From JAICXG01 sp036494545 (GTDB lineage: Bacteria; Verrucomicrobiota; Verrucomicrobiia; Chthoniobacterales; UBA10450), in NCBI GenBank assembly GCA_036494545.1, contig DASXOB010000017.1, positions 62,001 through 126,000 of the forward strand: 64,000 nt of DNA, given 5' to 3'. The position numbers and the translations under genes were made by a program. The notes beneath the pieces were generated by a model that was not told where the DNA came from, searched no databases, and was given only the letters and a program-made list of their open reading frames with translations. Below, piece after piece: positions 41,251 to 50,914 of this stretch. Each line of letters begins with the position of its first letter. Positions within the stretch are counted from its first letter, which is position 1.

Positions 41251-43629
41251 ATGATCACTGATCTTCGCTATGCGCTTCGTCAGCTTCTGAAATCGCCCGC
41301 GTTTACCCTGACTGCGGTGCTGACGCTGGCGCTCGGCATCGGCGCCAACACCGCCATCTTCACTGTCGTCAACGGACTTCTCCTGCGCCCGTTGCCCTAT
41401 CCAGAAGCAGAGCGACTTGTGACGCTGCGTTCGAATCAATCCGCGCCGGAAATCGCGGATGTGCAGAGGCAAAGCAAAGCGTTCTCCGCCGTCGGCGGAT
41501 TGAGCGTGCAGGCGGCGGACTATTCCGGCGGCGCCGAGCCAATCCAGGTTTCCATGGGTTTGGTCACGGGCGATTTCTTTTCCGTGCTCGGCACGCATCC
41601 CGCGCTCGGGCGGCTTCTGACATCGGCTGACGATTCGTTAGGCGCCGGACACGCTCTGGTTCTTGCTCACAGCTTTTGGAAAAGCGCGCTGGGTGGTGAT
41701 GCAAACATCGTTGGGCGCGCCATCGTCTTTGCCGGTCAAACTTATACGATCATCGGCGTAACGGCGCCGGATTTCCGTGCGCCAAGTGGCGACATTGAAG
41801 CGTTTGCGCCTGTATCCATTTTTTATCCGGAGGCGGCGACGGCGCGCGGCGCGCACCTGTTTCGCGCCTACGGAAAACTGCGCAACGGCGTCAGTCACGA
41901 GCAGGCGCAAAGCGAGTTGCGCGTCATCGATCGACGCATGGCGTTGGCCAATCCGGATGAAAACAAAAACCGCGAAACGACTTTGCTCTCCCTGCAGGAG
42001 CAAATGGTTGGCGATGTGCGCCCGGCTTTGCTCGTGCTTTTCGCCGCGGTCGGTTTGGTCTTGCTCATCGCCTGCGCGAATTTCGCCAATCTGCTCCTCG
42101 CGCGCATGGCTTCACGCGCGCAGGAATTAAGTATTCGCGCGGCGCTCGGCGCGGGACGCAGTCGTTTGATCGGACAAGTTCTTCTCGAAAGCACACTGCT
42201 TGGGTTGTCGGGGGGAGCGACGGGTTTGCTTCTGGGCAGCTGGGGCGTGGACGCGCTGCTTGCCTTGCGGCCCGAGGATCTTCCCCGCGCGGAAAATATT
42301 CATCTCGATCCGCGTGTGCTCGCTTTTACTTTCGGATTGTCGCTCCTGACCGGTTTGATTTTTGGAATTCTGCCTGCCTGGCAAGCTACGCGCCTCGATG
42401 GAAAAGCGGCACTGAGTCCAAGTGGTCGTCGCATTACCGCGGCGCGTTCGCGTTTGCGTGATGCACTCGTGGTTTCCGAGCTCGCGCTCGCGCTTGTTCT
42501 CCTCGCCGGCGGCGGATTGCTCACGAAAACATTCTGGCGTCTCACCCACGTCGCGCCCGGTTTCGATCAGCGCGATCTGACGACGCTGCGTGTGGAACTA
42601 CCCGAAGCGCGCTATCGCGAGGTCGAAACGCAAACGCGTTTTCGCAATCAGGTTCTCGATAGCCTCAACAATCTTCCCGGAGTCCGCGCCGCGATGGTCA
42701 GCGAATTGCCACTGAGCGGAAGTGCCATCGATCACAATTTCATCATTGAGGGCCGCACGCCGCTCGCGAAAGGCGACGAGCCGGAACTGTATTCGCGCAC
42801 CGTGGCCGGTGATTATTTTTCCGTTCTCGCAATTCCGCTGCGCAAAGGTCGCGCACTTACGCGCGAGGATCGCGCCAATACACCGCTCGTGGGCGTGATC
42901 AACGAAAGCATGGCCCAGGAGTATTTTCCGAATCAGGATCCACTCGGCGCGCGCATTCGTTGGGCGCGCGAGGAAGGCGTTTCGTGGATCACGATTGTTG
43001 GGGTGGTTGGTGATGTGCGCCATTTCGGTTTGGGTCGCGCGGAAGAGCCGGCCATCTACACGCCTTACGCCCAATCGCGCCAATCGTGGAAACGCTGGAG
43101 CGAAATTGTCGTGCGCAGTTCTGCAAGCGTGCCGTCGCTCACGCAATTGAAGCAGGCAATCTGGAAGGTCGATCCGCTCATTCCCGTCGCGAAAGTGCGT
43201 TCGATGTCGGAAGTCATGTCGGCGTCGGTAAGCGAACTGCGTTTCAACACCGTGCTTCTCATCGCTTTCGCGGCCGCCGCGATCGCGCTTGCCGGCATCG
43301 GTTTGTATGGCGTGATTTCGTATCTCGTTTCGCAACGCACGCACGAAATCGGAGTGCGCGTCGCCCTCGGCGCCCAGCACTCCCATCTGCTCAAACTCGT
43401 GCTCGGCCATGGATTCAGACTCGCTCTCTGCGGTGCGGTCGTGGGAATTTTGATTTCGTTAGGGGCATCGCGTTTTCTTTCCAGTCTGCTTTACGGCGCG
43501 CAACCCTCTGATCCGCTCACCTTCGCGAGCGTTGCGTTTCTGCTTCTGGTCGTCGCTTTGTTCGCCAGTTACATCCCGGCGCGCCGGGCCATGCGCGTCG
43601 ATCCGATCGTGGCCCTTCACTATGAATGA
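41251..43629 (+). CDS. ADOP permease, array copy 8 (shortest)
   Basis: 792 residues, N-terminus MITDLRYALRQLLKSPAF, tail DPIVALHYE. Its first periplasmic domain is shorter than in its neighbours, with a direct run from LVTLRSNQSAPEIADVQRQS into the domain, so the unit-one core begins near 260. The coupling segment after it reads LGAGRSRLIGQVLLES, with Gly for the usual Arg. The last core is near 668 (GLYGVISYLVSQRTHEIGVR). The exact 9-mer is at 41635 (Asp-Ser-Leu-Gly) and a TCGTTAGGG variant at 43456. Its last 8 nt overlap the next start. Confidence 0.9.
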   Translation: MITDLRYALRQLLKSPAFTLTAVLTLALGIGANTAIFTVVNGLLLRPLPYPEAERLVTLRSNQSAPEIADVQRQSKAFSAVGGLSVQAADYSGGAEPIQVSMGLVTGDFFSVLGTHPALGRLLTSADDSLGAGHALVLAHSFWKSALGGDANIVGRAIVFAGQTYTIIGVTAPDFRAPSGDIEAFAPVSIFYPEAATARGAHLFRAYGKLRNGVSHEQAQSELRVIDRRMALANPDENKNRETTLLSLQEQMVGDVRPALLVLFAAVGLVLLIACANFANLLLARMASRAQELSIRAALGAGRSRLIGQVLLESTLLGLSGGATGLLLGSWGVDALLALRPEDLPRAENIHLDPRVLAFTFGLSLLTGLIFGILPAWQATRLDGKAALSPSGRRITAARSRLRDALVVSELALALVLLAGGGLLTKTFWRLTHVAPGFDQRDLTTLRVELPEARYREVETQTRFRNQVLDSLNNLPGVRAAMVSELPLSGSAIDHNFIIEGRTPLAKGDEPELYSRTVAGDYFSVLAIPLRKGRALTREDRANTPLVGVINESMAQEYFPNQDPLGARIRWAREEGVSWITIVGVVGDVRHFGLGRAEEPAIYTPYAQSRQSWKRWSEIVVRSSASVPSLTQLKQAIWKVDPLIPVAKVRSMSEVMSASVSELRFNTVLLIAFAAAAIALAGIGLYGVISYLVSQRTHEIGVRVALGAQHSHLLKLVLGHGFRLALCGAVVGILISLGASRFLSSLLYGAQPSDPLTFASVAFLLLVVALFASYIPARRAMRVDPIVALHYE

Positions 43630-46042
43630 CCTTCGTTTCGCCGTTCGACAATTGTTGAAGTCGCCGGGTTTCACCTGCATCGCCTTGCTCACGCTCTCGT
43701 TAGGCATCGGTGCGAATACGGCGATCTTCAGTGTGGTCGACGCCATTCTGCTGCGGCCACTGCCATTTCCAAAGTCCGAGCAATTGGTCGCAGTTTGGGA
43801 AACGAACCCACAATCGGCGCAGCCGGCACAGGATCGCAACGAAGTCGCGGCTGGAAATTTCTTCGATTGGTGCGCGCACGGCGAATGGTTCGACGGCCTT
43901 TCAGCTCTCTATTACACCAGCCTTAATTTCACGGGAACGAACGAGCCAGAGAGAATTCAGGGCGCGTTTGTCACGACCGATTTATTTCAAACCCTGGGCG
44001 TGCAGCCGGTGCTTGGCCGCAACTTTTCCAGCGAGGAAAAAAATATCGGAGCCGCGCGGGTGGCGATTATCAGCGATGCATTGTGGAAGCGACGCTTCGG
44101 CTCAGACGCGAAGATCGTGGGGAAAAGCGTTCTGCTGAGCGGCAATCCAACCACGGTCGTCGGCGTTCTGCCGGCGAATTTTAAACTGCAATTTCCGGCG
44201 AAAATGCAGGTCGACATTTGGGTGCCAATGCGGCTCGACGCGGCGAACTCCGCGGATCGTAAGTCGCATTACCTTTACGTTTTGGGCCGACTGAAAAGCG
44301 GCGTCTCCATTGCCGCGGCGCAAACGGGAATGAGCGAAATCGCCGCGCAGCTGCAAACGCGTTACTCCGAGACTAACGCAGGGTGGGGTGTTCGGCTCGT
44401 TTCGTTGCACGAGCAAATCGTCGGCAAAATGCAGCGGTATCTCTATGTCCTTTTCGGCGCGGTCGGCCTCGTGCTTTTGATCGCGTGCGCGAACGTCGCT
44501 AATCTCCTTCTCGTTCGCGCCGTCTCGCGACGACGAGAGATCGGCCTGCGGATAGCTCTGGGCGCAAGTCGTGCGCGTCTCATTCGCCAGTTTCTCAGTG
44601 AAAGCATTTTGCTCTCGCTCCTCGGCGGTTCGTTAGGCCTGCTCGTCGCGCGTTGGAGCGTTGATGTTTTGGTCGCGTTGAGTCCGGCGGATATTCCGGA
44701 TCTCAGTCATGTCGGACTGCAAACGCCCGTGTTGATTTGGGCTTTAGTCGTCGGCCTTGCCACCGGCGTTTTCATGGGTCTCGCACCGGCGTGGCAAGTA
44801 ACCAAGCCCGAGATCAACGACGTTCTGAAAGAGAGCGGAGGACGGAGTGTGCAAAGCGCGGGCCACCGCAGTCTCTATCTTTTTGTCATGGGCGAAGTCG
44901 GACTCGCGCTCGTCCTCCTCATCGGTGCGGGTCTCATGCTGCGGACGGTGGCTCATCTGCAACAAGTCAATCCCGGCTTCGACGCGAAGAACCTCCTGAC
45001 GATGAACCTTTCGCTGCCGCGGCAGAAATATCACACCGGCGCGCAGACGAACCTTTTCTTCGAACAACTTCTGGCGCGTGCTCGCGCGTTGCCGGGGATC
45101 GAATCGGCCGGCGGTGTCGATCCTTTACCCTTGAGCAACAGCAATGGCAGCACCGGTTTTGTCATTGAAGGAAGCGCAATCCTCTCAACCGCCAATCGGC
45201 CGGAAGCCGATCAGCGAACGGTCATTGGCGACTATTTCGCTGCCATGCGCATCCCGATTTTGCACGGACGCGTTTTCACCGAAGACGATCGAGCCGATGC
45301 GCCGCGGCGCGTTGTGATTAACGAATCTTTCGCTCGCCGCTACTGGCCGAACGGTGGTGCCGTCGGGAAACGCCTCGGCTTCGACGACGGCCCGCAACAG
45401 AGTTGGTGGGAAATCATCGGCGTTATCGGCGACGTAAAACATGAGCGGCTCGATGTCGCAACGAAGCCGGAAGTCTATTTCGTCGCGGCGCAGTCTCCCA
45501 CCAACTTCATCACTCTGGTCGTGCGGACCGCGACGGATCCAACGCCGATGATCGCGGCTATGCGGCGGCAAGTCCTGGCCGTCGATCCCGATCAACCGGT
45601 CTTCGACATCATGACCATGGAACAGCGAATCGCCGCCGCGATCGCACAAAGCCGCTTTGTCACGTTGTTGCTCAGCATCTTTGCCGGATTGGCGGCATTG
45701 CTCGCTGCGATCGGAATTTATGGCGTGATGGTATACGTCGTCGCACAACGCACACGCGAGATTGGCATTCGCATGGCGCTCGGCGCTCAGCGCGCGCAGG
45801 TGCTCGCGCTGGTTTTGCGTCAAAGCCTGACCGTTGTGCTGATCGGTCTCGCAATCGGACTGATCGCCGCGTTCGCCTCAACGCGGTTGCTCGCGAGCTT
45901 ACTCTTTGGCGTCGGTGCGAACGATGTTTCCACTTACGCGATTGTCTCCTTCTTGTTAGGCGGGGCGGCTTTCCTCGCCAGTTACATCCCGGCGCGCCGC
46001 GCCATGCGCGTCGATCCCATCGTCGCACTTCGAAATGAATAA
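43622..46042 (+). CDS. ADOP permease, array copy 9
   Basis: 806 residues from the ATG inside the preceding stop region (MNDLRFAVRQLLKSPGF). An upstream in-frame ATG at 43532 lies wholly within the previous gene and is rejected. The tail is DPIVALRNE. The unit-one core is near 275 (GAVGLVLLIACANVANLLLVRAV) and the last near 682 (GIYGVMVYVVAQRTREIGIR). Exact 9-mers are at 43697 (Leu-Ser-Leu-Gly in the first helix) and 44630 (Ser-Leu-Gly), with a TTGTTAGGC variant at 45953. Its stop is TAA within ATGAATAA, overlapping the next ATG. Confidence 0.9.
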   Translation: MNDLRFAVRQLLKSPGFTCIALLTLSLGIGANTAIFSVVDAILLRPLPFPKSEQLVAVWETNPQSAQPAQDRNEVAAGNFFDWCAHGEWFDGLSALYYTSLNFTGTNEPERIQGAFVTTDLFQTLGVQPVLGRNFSSEEKNIGAARVAIISDALWKRRFGSDAKIVGKSVLLSGNPTTVVGVLPANFKLQFPAKMQVDIWVPMRLDAANSADRKSHYLYVLGRLKSGVSIAAAQTGMSEIAAQLQTRYSETNAGWGVRLVSLHEQIVGKMQRYLYVLFGAVGLVLLIACANVANLLLVRAVSRRREIGLRIALGASRARLIRQFLSESILLSLLGGSLGLLVARWSVDVLVALSPADIPDLSHVGLQTPVLIWALVVGLATGVFMGLAPAWQVTKPEINDVLKESGGRSVQSAGHRSLYLFVMGEVGLALVLLIGAGLMLRTVAHLQQVNPGFDAKNLLTMNLSLPRQKYHTGAQTNLFFEQLLARARALPGIESAGGVDPLPLSNSNGSTGFVIEGSAILSTANRPEADQRTVIGDYFAAMRIPILHGRVFTEDDRADAPRRVVINESFARRYWPNGGAVGKRLGFDDGPQQSWWEIIGVIGDVKHERLDVATKPEVYFVAAQSPTNFITLVVRTATDPTPMIAAMRRQVLAVDPDQPVFDIMTMEQRIAAAIAQSRFVTLLLSIFAGLAALLAAIGIYGVMVYVVAQRTREIGIRMALGAQRAQVLALVLRQSLTVVLIGLAIGLIAAFASTRLLASLLFGVGANDVSTYAIVSFLLGGAAFLASYIPARRAMRVDPIVALRNE

Positions 46043-48464
46043 TCTTCGCCACGCCTTTCGCATGTTGCTGAAGTCGCCCGGCTTCAGCCTGATCGCCATT
46101 GCCACACTCGCGCTCGGCATCGGCGCCAACAGCGCCATTTTTAGCGTGGTCGACGCATTCCTGCTCCGGCCGCTGCCGTTCAAGAATCCGGACGAGATTG
46201 TCTTGGTCTGGGCTCGCTACGCGAATGATAGCGGGCCGGTACGGGGCAACGTTCATTCCTATCCCGACTTCGTCGATCTGCGCGACCAAAGTCAGAGCAT
46301 CGCACTGGGTGCCTACGCCCGGGCGGAGACCCTCCTTAAGTACGGCGACCAAGACGTGAAGGACATCAACGGCGTCGCCATCACTCCGGAAGTGTTCGAT
46401 GTCCTGGGCGTGTCGCCCTTCCTTGGCCGCGCCTTTACCAGGGATGATGTCAAGAACGACCGCGTTGTGGTTCTAACCTATCCGTTTTGGAAGAGCGCGT
46501 TTGCCGGTGATCCGAAAATTATTGGCCAGCAGGTCATGATGTCGGGGCGACCGTACACCGTCATCGGCGTGATGCCGCCGGGGTGGAAACTCCCGGTCGA
46601 AGATGAGCATATCGATTACGCGCTGCCGCTCGAGTATTTGCACGCGCAAGAGCTGGATAATCGCGGCTCGCATTATCTCAATGTCGTTGGCCGTTTGAAA
46701 CCGGGCGTGCAGCTAAAAACAGCTGAAGCGGAACTGACCGCGATCGCGAGCCGGCTTTCGAAGCAGTATCCCGAAACCAACTTGAATTTCACCAGCTGCG
46801 CCGTGGTCACGTTGCACTCCGACGTCGTGGGTGACGTGCGTCCGGCGTTGCTCGTTCTTTTCGGCGCGGTCGCGCTGGTGCTTTTGATCGCGTGCGCGAA
46901 CGTCGCGAATCTTCTTCTTGCCCGGGCGGCGGCGCGCAGCCGCGAGATCGCGATTCGGACTGCGCTGGGGGCGAACCGCGCACAACTCGTTAGGCAACTG
47001 CTTTGCGAGAGCCTGCTCCTTGCCATTGTCGGCGGCAGCGCGGGCTTGCTGCTGGCGTGGTGGGGACTCGACCTCTTGAATTCGTTAGGCGTGAACGGTC
47101 TGCCGCATCTCGGCGCGATTCGCATCAACACTTCCGTCTGCGCCTTCACCTTTGTCGCGGCCATGGCCAGTACGCTGCTCTTTGGGCTCGCGCCTGCGCT
47201 GCAAATCTCGGGTTCCGATGTGAACGAAGCGTTGCAAAGTAGTAGCAAAGGAAACGCCGGCGGTTTGCGCATGAGTCGCACGCGTGCACTGCTCGTCGTC
47301 TCGCAGGTTTCGCTCTCGCTTCTTTTACTCGTGGGCGCCGGTTTGCTGATCAAGAGTTTTCTCAACCTGCGCGCGACCGATCCCGGGTTTGATTCGACTC
47401 GGCTCATGACGATTTCGATCGATCTGCTGCGCATTCGTTATCCCGAAATCGATCAGCAGATCCGCGCGTGGGACGCGATCATGCAAAAGCTCGCGGCCAT
47501 TCACAGCGTGGAATCAGTTGGCGGAGCGACTCCGCTTCCGCTCGGTCCAAGCAGCTGGAGCAAAGCGTTCATGGTCAGCGGAGCGGCTCCGCGCGCGCCC
47601 GGCGACCACCCGCGCGCCGGTTGTCTGCTGGTTGAGCCAGATTACTTCAAGACGATGAGGATTCCGGTGTTGCAAGGCCGCGCCTTTACCAACGTCGACA
47701 CAAAAGATTCGCCGCTGGTAGTGATGATTAACCAATCCTTCGCCCGGAAATTTTTTCCCAACCGCAATCCGATCGGACAGCAGGTGATGGTTGATCAGAA
47801 TGAGAACAACGTGGCGGTGGCGGCGCGTGAGGTTGTCGGCATCGTGGCCGATACCCGACACGACGCACTGGCCGCGCCGCCAGCACCGGAACTCTATGTT
47901 CCGCTTTCGCAGGACGCCAATCGCAGCCTCGACATCGTCTTGCGGGTCGCCTCGTCGGATTTGGCCAGCCTCAACGCCGATGTGAAACGCGCCCTCCACG
48001 AAGTCGATAAGGATCTTTACGTTCCTCCGCTCGAGCCGATGTCGAGCATTCTCGGAAGGCATCTGACCACACCACGGTTCAACATGATGCTGCTCGCAAT
48101 CTTCGCCGGCGTGGCAATGCTCCTGGCCGCCATTGGCATTTACGGCGTTATCGCCTACACCGTCACCCAGCGCACTCGCGAGATCGGGATCCGAATGGCG
48201 CTCGGCGCGCAACGCAGGCAGATGTTGCAAATGATTTTGCGGCAAAGCCTAACGCTGGTCGCGATCGGACTAACGAGTGGTTTTATCATCGCGCTCGCCG
48301 CCACCCGCGTGATGCGAACGCTCCTGTACGGCGTCGGTGCGAACGACGTTTCCACCTACGCGACCGTTTTCCTGTTGTTAGGCGGCGCGGCGTTGCTTGC
48401 CAGCTACATCCCGGCGCGTCGCGCCATGAAAGTCGATCCAATGATTGCATTGCGTTATGAATGA
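46035..48464 (+). CDS. ADOP permease, array copy 10
   Basis: 809 residues, N-terminus MNNLRHAFRMLLKSPGF, tail DPMIALRYE. It is the close paralogue of the 36389 copy (same length, long shared blocks around the first FtsX core near 272 and the unit-two start). It is separated from that copy by three less similar genes. The last core is near 685 (GIYGVIAYTVTQRTREIGIR). Two exact 9-mers lie 95 bp apart (46987 LVRQ, 47082 Asn-Ser-Leu-Gly). Variants are GCCTAACGC at 48247, GACTAACGA at 48268 and TTGTTAGGC at 48375. It overlaps the next gene by 8 nt. Confidence 0.9.
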   Translation: MNNLRHAFRMLLKSPGFSLIAIATLALGIGANSAIFSVVDAFLLRPLPFKNPDEIVLVWARYANDSGPVRGNVHSYPDFVDLRDQSQSIALGAYARAETLLKYGDQDVKDINGVAITPEVFDVLGVSPFLGRAFTRDDVKNDRVVVLTYPFWKSAFAGDPKIIGQQVMMSGRPYTVIGVMPPGWKLPVEDEHIDYALPLEYLHAQELDNRGSHYLNVVGRLKPGVQLKTAEAELTAIASRLSKQYPETNLNFTSCAVVTLHSDVVGDVRPALLVLFGAVALVLLIACANVANLLLARAAARSREIAIRTALGANRAQLVRQLLCESLLLAIVGGSAGLLLAWWGLDLLNSLGVNGLPHLGAIRINTSVCAFTFVAAMASTLLFGLAPALQISGSDVNEALQSSSKGNAGGLRMSRTRALLVVSQVSLSLLLLVGAGLLIKSFLNLRATDPGFDSTRLMTISIDLLRIRYPEIDQQIRAWDAIMQKLAAIHSVESVGGATPLPLGPSSWSKAFMVSGAAPRAPGDHPRAGCLLVEPDYFKTMRIPVLQGRAFTNVDTKDSPLVVMINQSFARKFFPNRNPIGQQVMVDQNENNVAVAAREVVGIVADTRHDALAAPPAPELYVPLSQDANRSLDIVLRVASSDLASLNADVKRALHEVDKDLYVPPLEPMSSILGRHLTTPRFNMMLLAIFAGVAMLLAAIGIYGVIAYTVTQRTREIGIRMALGAQRRQMLQMILRQSLTLVAIGLTSGFIIALAATRVMRTLLYGVGANDVSTYATVFLLLGGAALLASYIPARRAMKVDPMIALRYE

Positions 48465-50868
48465 TTTCCGTCTTGCTTTCCGTCAGCTCGCCAAATCGCC
48501 CGGCTTCGCCTGCGTCGCTGTCCTCACCCTCGCTCTCGGAATCGGAGCGAACACGACCATCTTTTCCGTCATAAACGCCGTTCTCCTGCGGCCGCTTCCA
48601 TACCCGGATTCCGATCGCCTCGTTGTGCTGGAGGAGAGTGATGCCAACCAGCCGGAGATCTCCGTCTCTTTTCCCGATTATCTCGACTGGAAGAAAGACA
48701 ATCACGTTTTCACCCATCTCGCCGTCTCGCAGCGTAACTCCTATAGCTTGAGCGGCGTGCCGGGGCGTCAGGCGGAACAGGTTTCCGGAGCGCTCGTCAC
48801 CGCGAACTTTTTTGAAGCCATCGGTCTTAAGGCTGAGATTGGCCGAGTTTTCAACGAAGCGGAAGATCGGGTCGGCGGTCCCGCGCTGGCAGTGATCAGC
48901 GATCAATTGTGGGAACGCGTTTTCCAGCGCGACCCGCATGTGCTCGGACGTTCGCTCAACTTCAGTGGAGAGCTTGCCACTGTTGTTGGCGTAATGCCGC
49001 CACAGATGTTTTCACCGCGCACGGTCGAGGTTTGGTTGCCGCTCCTGCGCCACTCCAATCAAATGAGCTGGCAGACGCGAGACAATCATCCCGGCTTATT
49101 TGGTTGGGGGCGCTTGAAACCCGGGATCACGATCGAGCAGGCGCAGGCCGACATGAACACGATCGCGGCCCGGCTCGAAAAAGCCTATCCGAAATCGAAC
49201 AGCAAAGTCGGGGCACACGTTGTCGAGTTGCTTGAGAATCAGGTCGGGCAATATCGGCAAAGTCTGCGCCTGCTCTTCGCTGCGGTGGCGGTGGTATTGC
49301 TCATCGCTTGCGCCAATCTCGCCAATCTTCTCGCGGCGCGTGGGGCAGGGCGCTCACGCGAGTTCGCGATCCGGATCGCGATTGGCGCAAGCCGTTGGCA
49401 AATCGTTAGGCAACTCCTGATCGAAAGTCTCGTTCTCGCGCTCCTCGGTGGATTCCTCGGGCTTTGCCTGGCTGCCTGGGGTCGCGACTTCCTGGGGCTG
49501 TTGTTACCGCACGATTCAAAACGTTTCAGCGAGACCCGGCTCGATGGTTGGGTGTTGCTTTTCACCGGTCTGCTTGCGGTCGTGACCAGTGTCGTTTTTG
49601 GCCTCTGGCCGGCTTGGAATGCGTCGCGCTCCAATGCGCAAATGGCGCTCAAAGCCGGTGCGCACGGCAGTTCCGACGCGCCCGCTGCGCGGCGTTCGCG
49701 TGAACTGCTTATCGTCGCGGAAGTCGCACTCACCTTGATGTTGCTGAGCGCGGCGGCGCTGGTTCTGCAGAGCTTCAAGAAGGCGACGTCACTGTCGTTA
49801 GGCTATGAGGCACAGCATCTCCTGACTGCGCGCGTTGAGCTGCCCGATGCGGATTACAACACTCCGAAAGCGCTCAACTTTTCCACCAGCGTGCTCGAGA
49901 AGCTGCGCGCCATTCCTGGCGTGCAGCGGGCGACGATCGCGACCAACCCGCCGCTAATGACCGGCTGGCAAACCGGCTTTCTCCCCGAAGGCATGGCTGA
50001 GCCTCCACCCGGACAGTTGCCCTCGTTCGAAATGAGCGTGATCGAAGGCGATTATTTCGCGACGTTAGGCACGCCGATTTTGCGCGGGCGGACTTTCACT
50101 CCAGAGGATAACAAGAACGCTCCGCGCGTTCTGATCGTCGATCAGCTTTTCGCCGAGCGTTATTTCCCCGGGAAGGACCCATTGGGTAAACGCGTCCGCA
50201 TGCAGACCGATGAGCATGGACGAAATATGCTCACCATCGTCGGCGTCGTGCCGCACTTGAAGGTTTACGGCTTTGAGGAGCCAGTCGGACTTCCGCAGGC
50301 CTACGTTCCGCAACGGCAAATCGCGCAAACCAGTCTCGTCCTCCTGCTACGGAGTTCGTTAGGCGAGAAAGGCCTCGAGCGCACGATTCATCAAGTCGTC
50401 GCATCGGTCGATCCAACCCAGCCAGTCTTTGAATTTCGCACCATGGAGACGCGCGTCGCGGAAACCTGGACAACGCCGCGTCTCATGGCTTTTCTTCTCG
50501 CGATTTTTTCCGGACTCGCGCTCGTTCTGGCGATCGTTGGCATTTACGGGGTGATGGCTTACAACGGCCAGCGCCGGACCCGCGAAATCGGCGTCCGCCT
50601 CGCGCTCGGTGCGCGTCGTCGCCAGATCACAGGCATGATGTTAGGGCAGGGAGCCCGGTTGCTGGGCTTTGGCCTAACGATTGGCCTGATCGGGATGTTG
50701 GCCGTCTCGCGCGTCATGCGCAGCCTGCTTTTCGAAGTCAACGTCGCGAACCCAGCCATCTATCTTGCCGTCGGCATTGTCCTGGCCGGCGCCACGCTCG
50801 TCGCCTGCTGGATCCCGGCGCATCGCGCCTCGCGCGTCGATCCGATCGTCACCTTGCGCACGGAATGA
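48457..50868 (+). CDS. ADOP permease, array copy 11
   Basis: 803 residues from ATG 48457 (MNDFRLAFRQLAKSPGF). The ATG four codons upstream is inside the previous gene. The tail is DPIVTLRTE. It forms a subfamily with the 55900 copy: shared LLIACANLANLLAARGAGRSREFAIR near 272-300, a very similar GWQTGFLPEGMAEPPPGQ-type segment, and the closing VACWIPAHRASRVDP. The last core is near 680, where the usual AYSVAQ reads AYNGQRRTREIGVR. Exact 9-mers are at 49403 (IVRQ), 49795 (Ser-Leu-Gly), 50356 (Ser-Leu-Gly) and 50672 (GLTIG). Confidence 0.9.
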   Translation: MNDFRLAFRQLAKSPGFACVAVLTLALGIGANTTIFSVINAVLLRPLPYPDSDRLVVLEESDANQPEISVSFPDYLDWKKDNHVFTHLAVSQRNSYSLSGVPGRQAEQVSGALVTANFFEAIGLKAEIGRVFNEAEDRVGGPALAVISDQLWERVFQRDPHVLGRSLNFSGELATVVGVMPPQMFSPRTVEVWLPLLRHSNQMSWQTRDNHPGLFGWGRLKPGITIEQAQADMNTIAARLEKAYPKSNSKVGAHVVELLENQVGQYRQSLRLLFAAVAVVLLIACANLANLLAARGAGRSREFAIRIAIGASRWQIVRQLLIESLVLALLGGFLGLCLAAWGRDFLGLLLPHDSKRFSETRLDGWVLLFTGLLAVVTSVVFGLWPAWNASRSNAQMALKAGAHGSSDAPAARRSRELLIVAEVALTLMLLSAAALVLQSFKKATSLSLGYEAQHLLTARVELPDADYNTPKALNFSTSVLEKLRAIPGVQRATIATNPPLMTGWQTGFLPEGMAEPPPGQLPSFEMSVIEGDYFATLGTPILRGRTFTPEDNKNAPRVLIVDQLFAERYFPGKDPLGKRVRMQTDEHGRNMLTIVGVVPHLKVYGFEEPVGLPQAYVPQRQIAQTSLVLLLRSSLGEKGLERTIHQVVASVDPTQPVFEFRTMETRVAETWTTPRLMAFLLAIFSGLALVLAIVGIYGVMAYNGQRRTREIGVRLALGARRRQITGMMLGQGARLLGFGLTIGLIGMLAVSRVMRSLLFEVNVANPAIYLAVGIVLAGATLVACWIPAHRASRVDPIVTLRTE

Positions 50869-50876
50869 AAGCCAAC

Positions 50877-50885
50877 GCCTAACGA
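50877..50885 (+). repeat. Iterated 9-mer GCCTAACGA in spacer
   Basis: Exact copy in the 46-nt spacer, ending 29 nt before the ATG at 50915. Confidence 0.9.
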
Positions 50886-50914
50886 CACCAGAAATATGTT
50901 AACTGCTCCACCTT

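Noticed and set aside
43532..43621. Upstream start of the permease at 43622
   Set aside because: The extension lies entirely within the preceding gene in another frame and lacks the conserved MNDLR start.
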